Assembly: GCA_015039365.1 (NCBI GenBank)
Contig: WION01000790.1
Location: 1-16,184, forward strand
DNA length: 16,184 bases
Direction: 5' to 3'
DNA from: Amanita rubescens
Taxonomy: Eukaryota > Basidiomycota > Agaricomycetes > Agaricales > Amanitaceae
Part shown: in pieces, positions 8,051 through 16,184 of the stretch
How the letters are laid out: each line of letters begins with the position of its first letter
Numbering within the stretch: position 1 is the first letter of the stretch
Translations under genes and position numbers: made by a program
Notes under the pieces: model-generated
The model's database searches: none
Told to the model about the DNA's origin: nothing
The model's input: the letters and a program-made list of their open reading frames with translations, nothing else

Positions 8051-9500
8051 GGCAACGTGGGTCTTCCTGAGGCCATTCTAGCTCTTTCTCGAGACTACGG
8101 ACTATCATCGGGCAAGTTACGCAACAATACGGACGGGCGCTCGCCTACCACGGTGCTTCCAGAGACTACTACAAATTGTCCACCCCAACCGCCATCTTCT
8201 ATTCGCGTCTCGGCCAGTTCATTGAAACCTAACCAATCTTATAATCGAGCTACTGGCGATATGCGGAGGACGGGGCATGCGAGCTGTTCCGAACAGGCTT
8301 TACGGCGCTACACGCAAACGACAGAGACGGACAGTAGGGACCAACACATACGAAGGTGCATTCATCTCTTTCCGTCTCAAAACTTGACTGACCCCCTTCC
8401 TCAGGCTTCCGAGTCAGGTCCTTCATGCGCCCATCAACGTCTATAAACTCCATATCGGCGCCATCTCCTACCCGATATCCGTACGTCACGATCCAACCTG
8501 AAAAACACCGACGCGCACAGGCCCCATGGCATGTCGTCGAACGTAATCCAGCCTCTACCAACCTCGTTCATGTCGGCCTGCCGCCTACTCCGTTCCATCT
8601 GGTTTGGTCCCTGCTGCTGCAAATATATCTCTCAATACGGCCTCATCTTCCTCTGCTGCCTCCCAACTTTCTTCTTCCCACAGAAAAAATCATCGCTACC
8701 GCATTCTACTTACTCCCCTCTTCCTCCTCCCCCCGCATATGATGATTGCAGACCCTACTTGCCCCTCACCCGACACGGCTCAGATCTGCTCTCGAAGTAC
8801 AGGTCCGCGAAACGCCACTCTGGCTATGCTATTGCTTCCGGTGAACGCGTATCTCCCGTTTCATTTGCAGATTACCGACCTCGCCCTTCCACAGATTCCG
8901 TCATACAGCCGCTTCCTGTGCCTCTCGCGCATTCCATTCTGCTTATGCACCGGCTGTCCCCTTCTCTTCCTGCCGTGTACAGTAACAAGGAAATAGGAAA
9001 AGAAAACTCGGTTGAAGTTGACGTCACCCTAGTCCATGACAAATCCAGCCCAGAAGATATCGTGTCGAGATGCAGGACGATGATGACTCTAGTTAGTAAG
9101 TCGTTTACTCCTCGTACAATGGACGATCCGTGATGCCTAATTACCTCAGTGATGCACACTGGATCATGTGCCTCTACGAACGATCCCTTCATCCCGGCCT
9201 ATTGATCTTCTTTCATGGTCCAAATCAAGAAATAGCCGGCCGACGACCTCCTTCCTCCCGGCCCCATTACTATGCCAGAACCCACTCACTACGAGTCCCC
9301 AATGACTACTGAGGCCGCACCCGTGTCTTCCCACTGTCGCCTCATGAATCGGAAGAGCTACCCGATGCACCGGTCATACGAAGCGCAAATCTCAATAGTT
9401 AGTTCGGTTCGTATCCTCCTCGCCCTTATCTGTCCAATCTAACTACCGAGTGTAACAGCGATTATAACCGCATATTCATCATCACTCGCTATCCTTTAAT
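8050..9500. pseudogene. Broken coding-like sequence, family not recognised
   Basis: Several overlapping frames on the plus strand carry protein-like stretches that pass from one frame to another. Around 8604-8710 a Ser-rich segment (NTASSSSAASQLSSSHRKNH) is followed in another frame, near 8720-9070, by a stretch containing PPPAYDD, SGYAIASGERVSPVSFADYR and ENSVEVDVTLVHDKS. On the minus strand, GWITFDDMPWGLCA (about 8510-8550) and VGDGADMEFIDVDGRMKDL (about 8410-8470) also look coding but lie in different frames. The picture is of one or more decayed genes, like the polymerase remnant next door. No join gives a long intact product and I cannot name a family. Confidence 0.3.
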
Positions 9501-9506
9501 CACACC

Positions 9507-9785
9507 ATGATCGACGCCAAGGCTCCCGTACAAAAACACAAAGGTGCACCCACAAATCATTACTACTCCTTCTCGCTCAACCTAATGACCTCCGACAGTT
9601 TGGAGCGGTTAGATTTGTACAACCATAGTGCAAATGCGAAGAGTAAGGAAATTATTTTCTTGAATGCTCCCTTCGCTATGCTTGGTGAATGTGTTCACGA
9701 GGAAGGACCTCATTCCTGCCTGGGTCTTAGCACTGGTATTACGTACAGAATGTATAACTTTTTCTTCCTTATTTCGAAAAATTAA
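9507..9785 (+). CDS. Small hypothetical open frame, doubtful
   Basis: A 92-residue frame starts at an ATG with a good context (CACACCATGAT) and ends at 9785. It has a Lys-rich start (MIDAKAPVQKHK), no signal peptide and no motif I recognise. It lies next to the decayed polymerase gene and may itself be a fragment. A possible donor, GTGCAC, follows the KHK codons, so it could also be a first exon whose remainder is lost. Confidence 0.2.
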   Translation: MIDAKAPVQKHKGAPTNHYYSFSLNLMTSDSLERLDLYNHSANAKSKEIIFLNAPFAMLGECVHEEGPHSCLGLSTGITYRMYNFFFLISKN

Positions 9786-9799
9786 CATAAATTACACCA

Positions 9800-11500
9800 A
9801 TAACGATACTCATTCCGCCATAACTCGTATTCACTCAGCCAATCAAGGCCTTTCGCTCCTGGTCCACCCCCAATCCCACCTTCAAACTTGACACCATGAA
9901 CTTTTTGTACAAGCCCCTGATCTGCCTGCGCTTTCAAGCTGTCGTCTTGGGTCGACGAACTGCCGACACTCAGTTCTGTGATCCCCACCCAAACTCCCTC
10001 TCACAGTACTTCCTCTTTGACGAGGTACCGCAATTCATCGTGCACCGAGATGAGGCATCGCGCTCGGATATGGTCCCGCATGATGAGGGATTGATCAGTA
10101 TGTGGAAATAATCCACACCCGAGCAGCCGTTTGTGGAAACCTATACGTGTTTTTTAGCTTCCGGTATTGACATCGTCACATCATCGCGTTGGCTTGGATG
10201 AGTGGCTGAGTATCTTTCGAATGCAAATCCGTTCCAGCGCTTTTCGTCCCTTCGAGTATCATCCGCCTCGATGCCGTCGCATTGTGCATACCAAACTGCG
10301 CGTCCCCCAACCCGAGATCCACATTTCTGAATCCATACCGCCACCGACGATCGTGTAGCCGGGCGGTGCATAGACCACTGCTTTCAGTTCTGACCCGAAG
10401 TGGTTCATTTTCACGTTGAAAGCGGTTAACTTTTGAAGTCTTTTCAATCGCGCGGTAGGTGACGGTGCCCCTGACTTGAGGGAGAATCATGCCCCACTTG
10501 TCATCCTTATCCTCCACGTTCTTGGAACCCAACTTCCGCCCACGGTCCTCCCAAACGGTCTGGTCCATAATCCTATCTCTCAAGCACATCCAATACCCAC
10601 ACAGCGCGTTCAACGCCTCTTTCACCTCTCCACCCGGACTCGTTGACAGCATCTCATCTTGCCGAGGGAGACCCACGTTGGCTTTTTACCGTCTTTATGA
10701 GGCAACTTGGGGAACTCGGAAAAACTGATGAAAAAGTAGCGAAGGTCGAATCGTCGGGGTTGGAGGACATCAGAGATGATCCGTGCTTGGAATTTTCCGA
10801 GGTGGAAGAAGGAACGCGTTATACACAACCACGTTCTATAGACTGAAACAAAAGGTAGCCTCTCCAACGCCAACTTGAGCAAGAGCGGTGCAATTCGGTT
10901 TCGAGGCATGAGAGGGAGGTCGCCCCAGCACCATTTCGGCTAATACATGTTGAGCGCTTTCGGCTTCTCCTACTCTTTCGGCTTTGTCCTTTCCCCGGCT
11001 CAAATCGAGTTGAGAGAACCACGGTCCTTGAACAATGACCGATTCGGGATCCTTCCTAGCCTCGTCCATCATGCGAGCCGCTGGTCCTGTATTCGGTCAT
11101 CCAGGTTATTAGAGCCAGACGGTAAGACCATCGCTAGCTCGTTATCGTGATATGTCATCTCCCCCGATGCTAACGGCACCTTTGCCTGGCACAGACCAAG
11201 GATCTGATTCGTCTTCTTACCGCGAGCGGTACGCAGTTTGCCCACTTCTCCTTTGTCGTCGAAGTAATTCCAGCCTTCTTTGCTCGAGAATTCGAGTGGA
11301 CAGCCTTGCCGTTGGGATGTTGGGTCCGAATGCGACATAAGCTCGCTCGCCTTGCCCTGTTCCAATTGATGTTGCGACGGAGTCTCGCGACGTCCACAGT
11401 GGGTGAGTTGAGTGATTCCCAAGTTCTATTCCGCCGACTCTTTCCACTTGTACCAGCAAGGGAGTATTCATTTTCGACGCGGGCGTGATCGAAAGGAAGA
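9800..11500 (-). pseudogene. MIP1: Decayed mitochondrial DNA polymerase gamma (MIP1/POLG-like)
   Basis: Family-A polymerase gamma segments occur in the right order on the minus strand but in changing frames. An ExoII-like PFDHARVENEYSLAGT is at 11449-11496. The linker has MMDEARKDPESVIVQGPW (about 11015-11072) and IAPLLLKLALERLPF (about 10850-10895). Then come PGGEVKEALN (10608-10637), [20 protein letters not shown] (10437-10496), [16 protein letters not shown] to motif A (10313-10429), GDAQFGMH...GTDLHSK (10215-10307) and motif C, LISVHDELRYLVKEE (10010-10054). A stop follows soon after motif C. Motif A reads GGGMDSEMW where GADVDSEELW is expected, so the catalytic Asp is Gly and a residue is missing. 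Only about 160 bp separate DLHSK from HDE, where the family has roughly 200 codons; motif B is gone. The N-terminus is not recognised. The functional gene must be elsewhere. I am confident of the family. Confidence 0.85.
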
Positions 11501-12096
11501 TACGGTGGCCCAAAGCGTGGCTCGTGATAGAAAAGGACCAGGCGCGCAAAGCGTTGAACTTACCACCGTGCGGAACGGGATCTAGATCTAAACGGTTGAG
11601 ACGGGTGGCTGTGCTGCCACGTCAAATTCAAGAGCTGGCTTGCCTGCTGTGCTCACATTTTGACTCGGAGTCTAAGTCAGTTCGGAACATCGAACACCTG
11701 CTCACCTACACCTACAACTCCGCATTCGTCTGCCACGAGCGTCCACGGAGGCCGTGAACCAGTGAGCTCTTTTCTTTATGCACAGCAGGACTCGGAACTC
11801 ATCGTCGGCCTAGGTTGAAGTGTACACGAATCAAAAAACAAGTACCATCGGGAGGCACGAGATATGGTTTTGAAACACACCCTACAAGATAAGCCACCCA
11901 CCTAGACCGTACGCGCCATTTTCTGAACTGGTTCTGATTGCTCAGTTTCGTGCTCGCGTTTGCGTAGTACTATGCCCGGCTCAAGAGCCATCCTTCAAAT
12001 AAAATTGGAGGATCTCGAACAAGGACTCAGGAACTGGCAAAGACGGGACCGTTACAACAAATGATTCACGGAAAATGAGTGGCGCCTACGGTACCA
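11500..12096. other. No supported gene; perhaps the eroded 5' end of the polymerase remnant
   Basis: Upstream of the ExoII-like segment the minus strand should carry the N-terminal and ExoI parts of polymerase gamma, but I could not recognise them. A plus-strand frame at 11485-11757 shows no motif. From 11760 to 12096 I see no gene, repeat or RNA. Confidence 0.4.
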
Positions 12097-12456
12097 CTAC
12101 TTTACAAACGACTGCGATAACATACTGATCAATATATTGAAATTTACAAAGACTATGTGCATAACTTGCTCATGTAACGCAAATGTCACATAGGTATGAA
12201 GTCGTTTTTCGTTTGCCACAAATCTCGTCCTTGTCAGGCCACCGATATCGAATGGAGTAGAAGGTGAATCGACGCGGGAGGTTGCGGATTGGATGGCTTG
12301 GTGAACGTCATTGGGGAAGGAAATCCAAGGCGTGAGTGTCTGAAGATCGGTCCTAGGATGTGTCCGTAATGATTTGGCAGGACTACGAAAACCAGAGGGA
12401 TCGAGTTCTATTCCCCCACGACCCGCAAAAGGGAGATCTGGGAGGCTGGTTTGCAT
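12097..12456 (-). CDS. Hypothetical protein or fragment, 119 aa
   Basis: An uninterrupted frame begins at an ATG at 12456 and ends at 12097. The first 85 or so residues look protein-like (GRGGIELDPSGFRSPAKSLR, then LTPWISFPNDVHQAIQSAT and PFDIGGLTRTRFVANEK); the last 30 are hydrophobic and look like read-through into non-coding DNA. It could be the first exon of a small gene or another fragment. It lies about 90 bp downstream of the monooxygenase stop on the same strand. No family recognised. Confidence 0.3.
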   Translation of the reverse strand: MQTSLPDLPFAGRGGIELDPSGFRSPAKSLRTHPRTDLQTLTPWISFPNDVHQAIQSATSRVDSPSTPFDIGGLTRTRFVANEKRLHTYVTFALHEQVMHIVFVNFNILISMLSQSFVK

Positions 12457-12544
12457 GAGGCGTCGTAAATTTCGATCTCCGCCCGCGCCGGAACAAACAA
12501 GACAAACGCATCGTACCCCACAGCGAACATGGTAAAAGAATGTA

Positions 12545-14715
12545 CTAGGATGATGAACTTATTGCAACCCTCTGCGCCCGCCGCTCTTCACCAAGCCTTG
12601 CAATCTCGCTCTGCTCGATCACCCGGAAAGGCCAAGTGAACCAATTTCCACCGCTCCGCATGGAAGGAAGATGCATGTCCATAAGCAACGTATCTACATG
12701 TCGACACCAGCTGAATGAAAACAAATGATCAACCAAAAAGTGGTGTTTATGCTGAAGAAACTCACTCCCACAAGCAGAGAGCACCGCAGTAGCTCTCGTT
12801 AACGAACATAGGCACATTCGGGAACCGCTTCCTCAGCCATGCAGCATAGTATTCCCCAGTCGCCAGTGCTTCTTCCACAGAAGATGGAAGCCGCATTGTA
12901 TCTTTGAGGAAGTACGAAGATATCCAGTGAGCTGAAACTTCGTACGTGTAGCCACTATTGGCGCTAAACTGCAAGCAGATGTAAGAATAGATATGATGGA
13001 TTGACGGCTTGACCACGTACGACAGCACCGTTAATAGCAAAATCATGTCTTTCAATGTTCTTCGCGGGAACAATGCCACGGTAGATCGAGGACGCCCACT
13101 GCTCGCTATCTGGATGAGCTACCGGAGCGTCTTTCAGGGTAATAAAGGAATCCCAAGCATCCTTCAACACCTGTGTTCGCGGAGGATGTCTATTGATCCC
13201 CAGCTTTTCCGCTGTCTCGGCTACGATGCATACTAACTTTCAGCCTCACGTTCCCAAAAGTATGACGAACAAAGACGCACGCACCATCAAATAGATGGCT
13301 CCAAGACGATGTGTAACCTGTGGCTAAAATGACAATATCCGCTGGCAAGCTTTGGCCCGTGCTCAGAATCACAGAGCGGCCGTCCGCGCCGAAGCCTTCC
13401 ACATGGGCTGAAGGAAAAAGCTGGACGTCTCCCCGATTGACTGCGGCGAAGAAGCTGTCGGGGCGGTAAGTCCCCTCGTCAGTGGTGCGAACGTTCCAGA
13501 AAAGTGAGTGGGTGCTTCGGAGTGGAGAGTTATTGGGGAGTTCGAGTACGTCAAACTAATAGTGGTGTCAGGTTGTATGGTGGAGGTAACAGACTTTACG
13601 TACTGATGATGATGATAATTTATTCCAAATGAAGTGTGTAATTTTACTCCCCACCCAGGTCGTGTGTAAGAATCGTCTAGAGGATTTTGGTGAGAGGAGA
13701 ACGAGAGAAGGTCGAAGACTGACTCTAGGCGTGTCCGTAATTCAATATGAGGGGACAGAATGCTCAAGAATCTTATTTGAATAAATTCACTAAATCGCAA
13801 GAGAAGAGTAACGACCTGCTACTTGCCGACTTCTTCGAATATAGTTAGGGAGGGGCTTTTTATTGGCCATTGGGGCATCTGATTTGCTAAAAACGAGGGC
13901 AACGTTTCGACCCTCATTTGCCAGATGACAAGATGTACTACGTGCAGAATATCAGATTGTTGGCGTGCGTGCAAGAGAACGCAATATCCTACTCTTGCGC
14001 GGATTTACCGCCTCCTACGACGACGACGTATTTGGGTTCACTTTCAGAGTTGGTCCTCGCAAGAATGTTATCCAAGTTTGGTGCAAAGTCCCTTGCATGA
14101 ACGACGAGGCCCTGGAACCCGGCGGCTTCTGCAGCCGAAGGCGACAAGGCTTTAGGAACATTGGGAGAATGGCAACCCTGTAGATACGCGTACTTCAGAA
14201 GTCGTTCGAACGTTTTCAAACTGAGTACTGACGCCGGTGCACAGGACAATCCTGGAGTATTCAAGAACTGTTATGGTTCCCTCGTGCTTGTCCTTGATGT
14301 CCACGTTCCAGGAACCGCTAGGAGACCGCCGTATGTTGAGGACCTCGACCTCAAATTTGATTTTGTCTTTCAAAAACGTTTCCGCAAATGTTTCCATATA
14401 ATTGCATATATCTTTTCCGGACAGTCGACCGCCAGTCTTCGCGGATTCTTCAGGTGACATGGACAAAGAAGAGAAGCAAAACTCTCCCTGGGGGCTGTGG
14501 CCGATCATTTAAGAGATGAGGGATAAGGTCGCCTGTGGAACGCACCTGTTAATTTTCATGCTGGGATAGACACGATGTCTGGCCCAGACGCCTCCGGGGG
14601 ACCTGTCCTCAGTAAGGAGCTGGACGTCAAACCCGTCTTGTAACAGGACGTGAGCCGTGATAAGACCGGAGGGACCGGCACCGATGATTCCTACAGTATT
14701 AGCGAGGGTGGCCAT
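12545..14715 (-). CDS. FAD/NADPH-dependent flavin monooxygenase (FMO-like), nine exons, intact
   Basis: Exons, as plus-strand intervals in minus-strand order: 14546-14715, 14233-14494, 13993-14177, 13827-13937, 13600-13771, 13285-13555, 13021-13220, 12766-12968 and 12545-12710. Introns are 51, 55, 55, 55, 44, 64, 52 and 55 nt. The joined frame is 579 codons plus stop, a normal length. The FAD-binding GAGPSG is at residues 12-17, then GGVWARHRVYPSMKIN. FQGLVVHARDF (165-175) matches the FMO signature FxGxxxHxxx(F/Y). The NADPH-binding VVVVGGGKSAQD is at 195-206 and LATGY at 377-381; the C-terminal RSGGNWFTWPF is conserved in fungal homologues as I recall. It should oxygenate a small nucleophilic or ketone substrate in the cytosol; the substrate cannot be told. 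The fourth intron (13772-13826) has a GCAAGT donor; all others are GT-AG. Upstream in-frame ATGs at 14880 and 14796 would add hydrophobic residues, but 14715 gives the usual short leader before the FAD site. Confidence 0.9.
13772..13826 (-). other. GC-AG intron in the monooxygenase gene
   Basis: The only join that keeps the conserved reading ...YIRRSR|FLSILSPHIEL... uses donor GCAAGT at 13826 and acceptor AATAAG ending at 13772 (55 nt). No GT near the boundary gives the needed phase. GC donors are a known minor class and normally carry exactly this strong AAGT context. Confidence 0.75.
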
Positions 14716-15827
14716 TGCGGAGGTATTGGAGGTTGAAGAAGTCGAGTCGTTCAGTAACATCGAGCTATATGTTGTCATTAATGCATCGTTTCCCATGCTA
14801 AAGAACAATACGATCAGCTCGGACGTCACGGTGAGGCTTCTGAGGCTTGTTCTTAAGAGTATAAGTAATAACCGAACCAATTCTGTAGCACTCCATACGG
14901 TGAAGTAAGATACTGGCCGAGGATCGATCGATCAACGTTTCATTCTCGCCTACACGCTGGACGGAACGAGTCGAACGAATTTGCTTCTGCCATCGAAAAA
15001 CCAGACAAGCCATAGATGTTACCTACAGCTATTAACCCAGACGGCTGCGGCAGCTCCAGGAATCTGAGCAAATTTGGGCAGAGCCCCTAGTACACGAATA
15101 CTCTCAATTCGCTTCTATCATCAAGAAGCCCATTGCGAGCAGCCACCAGAAGCATGTTTCAGTTCGAGATGACACAGGGGAGGAGGGTGGCGGGTAAGGA
15201 GCGAAGGGGATGGCGGGAGCAAGCTGGGGGGCTCAGCAAAGCGTCAGCAGCTTTCTTTCCATTGCCGTCTAATTTATGGCTTCGATATCCAATTTCAGTA
15301 TTGCGCCATGAACGTCCCGCGATCAGGAAAAATTGCCGCGTATATGACGGCTGCAGATGACGTGGCTGCGACTCCAGTCATCGTCTGCGGGGGTGGTGCG
15401 GCATCAGCTTGATCCAGAAGGCAAATGAATCATACCCGGGTCTTATGGACAGCTGACATTATTTCCAAAATGGGAAAAAAGGGTTGGAGGCGCAGAGCGT
15501 GAGATTTGATTAGTCAGAACTGTGCATGTGGTTTTCCAAAAGAAGTAAACGCACGAATCTAGTCATTTGCCTCCCTTGTCTCGCGCCTTGAACCGTTTCG
15601 CTGGTCTGCTATGGACCCGCAGTCACCACCCGCTCATCCCTCGTCCTTTAAATCATTTTCTTTTCCATCATCAAGACCTTTTGGCTTCACTTTTTCACTA
15701 CCAGGCGCATTACAGAGAACTCTCTCATTCACATTCGCCACGCGCCTACGCTCGACTATTAAGAAACGCCACGTTTGGCAGTGGCTACGGTTCATCCGAA
15801 TCACAACCTCAACCTGGGAGTTCCTCA
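14716..15827. promoter_or_regulatory. Divergent intergenic region
   Basis: About 1.1 kb separates two divergent starts, the monooxygenase on the minus strand and an unknown gene on the plus strand. It probably holds both promoters. A pyrimidine-rich tract (about 15640-15740) lies before the plus-strand start, as is common in fungal promoters. Frames at 15567 and 15611 read through it, but their composition looks non-coding and the first begins at TTG. No binding site could be assigned. Confidence 0.4.
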
Positions 15828-16184
15828 ATGGTTACCGATACTCCCGAATCAGAAATAGATCAAGTACGTCCACCTTTTTGTTCTTTTTGTTTATTGTATC
15901 ACTCGTCAACCGCATTATGAAGGATCCCGCATCTCAGATACCCCGAGCAGTATCTCCGGTACCCACAGAGATCCTGGAGGATCCGCCAGTAGAAGATATC
16001 ATAGCCAACCTCGTCGCGCGAGGTATCGAAATTCGGGACTTTGCTTCACCGGAAGAAGTACGCCAGTTGACACTGAAACCCGTACCCGAGATTTTCGACC
16101 CGTACCGCGGCGTGGCAGAGTTTGAATATCGCTTGGGCGTCCAAAACATTTAGGCGGCCCGTTCCGGGCAAGACTCTTCGCCGT
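15828..16184 (+). CDS. 5' part of an unrecognised basidiomycete-type gene, cut by the window edge, with an apparent frame break
   Basis: The proposed start ATG at 15828 gives MVTDTPESEIDQ, followed by an intron with donor GTACGT at 15864. The acceptor is either the CTCAG ending at 15937 (74 nt) or an AAG ending at 15922 (59 nt); both keep frame. Exon 2 encodes VSPVPTEILEDPPVEDIIA, then ARGIEIRDFASPEEVRQLTL and PVPEIFDPYRGVAEFEYRL, a soluble acidic protein. The frame ends at TAG 16150-16152, yet one base over the sequence reads FRRPVPGKTLRR to the edge. A one-base insertion, a pseudogene, a sequencing error or an unseen splice could explain this. An alternative unspliced start at 15611 is open in the same frame, but its first 100 residues look non-coding. 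Function unknown. Confidence 0.5.

Noticed and set aside
9896..10111. Plus-strand 71-residue frame
   Set aside because: It is the antisense shadow of the polymerase gamma motif C region on the minus strand.
10643..11488. Plus-strand frames across 10.6-11.5 kb
   Set aside because: They overlap recognisable minus-strand polymerase segments and show no motif of their own.
13918..14457. Plus-strand frames across the monooxygenase
   Set aside because: They are antisense to conserved exons carrying the FMO signature and the NADPH-binding motif.
15567..15863. N-terminal extension of the edge gene from 15567
   Set aside because: The frame begins with TTG, not ATG; the first in-frame ATG is at 15828 and the upstream residues have the look of a pyrimidine-rich promoter.
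1..16184. tRNA or rRNA genes, LTR elements or DNA transposons
   Set aside because: No tRNA-like A and B boxes with a foldable gene, no terminal repeats with flanking target duplications, and no reverse transcriptase or transposase motif were recognised by eye.

Overview
The window looks like nuclear DNA of a filamentous fungus, most probably an Agaricomycete (Basidiomycota). Genes are cut by many introns of about 45-65 nt with GTRNGT-type donors. The two clearest genes are a P-loop GTPase of a kind I recall as expanded in mushroom-forming fungi and a fungal FAD-dependent monooxygenase. By eye the left half (1 to about 7850) is AT-rich and the right half is closer to 50% GC. All calls come from reading the sequence; no search was run.

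Left half, minus strand: a GTPase gene starts near 7538 and runs through eight ordinary exons (G1 GRANAGKT, DSQG, TKFD). It then enters what appears on the plus strand to be a large minisatellite (about 1861-6156). Read on the minus strand, each repeat unit is an intron: it starts GTGAGT or a close variant, ends AACAG or a variant, and is 46-94 nt long, about 62 nt in the uniform part. Units are separated by exons of usually exactly 3 nt. The 17 oldest units next to the GTPase core differ strongly from each other, yet 16 of the 17 exons that follow them are exactly one codon. Next come 48 near-identical intron copies (2019-5121); the first 15 junctions here are all 3 nt and the later ones are 0-4 nt. 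Beyond them lie two more diverged units and open reading frame that could be the 3' end of the gene (1440-1787). If spliced as read, one gene of about 6.1 kb would hold roughly 75 introns and a C-terminal tail assembled codon by codon. This is the most unusual thing in the window.

Middle (about 8050-11760): mostly decayed coding sequence. Minus-strand 9.8-11.5 kb is a clear dead copy of mitochondrial DNA polymerase gamma, with several frameshifts, a lost catalytic Asp in motif A and a deletion that takes out motif B. 8050-9500 has broken open frames that I cannot assign.

Right (12.5-16.2 kb): an intact nine-exon FAD/NADPH monooxygenase gene on the minus strand (12545-14715, 579 aa), including one GC-AG intron. 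About 1.1 kb upstream, in divergent orientation, is the start of an unrecognised conserved-looking gene (from 15828) that runs to the window edge with an apparent frame break near 16.15 kb.
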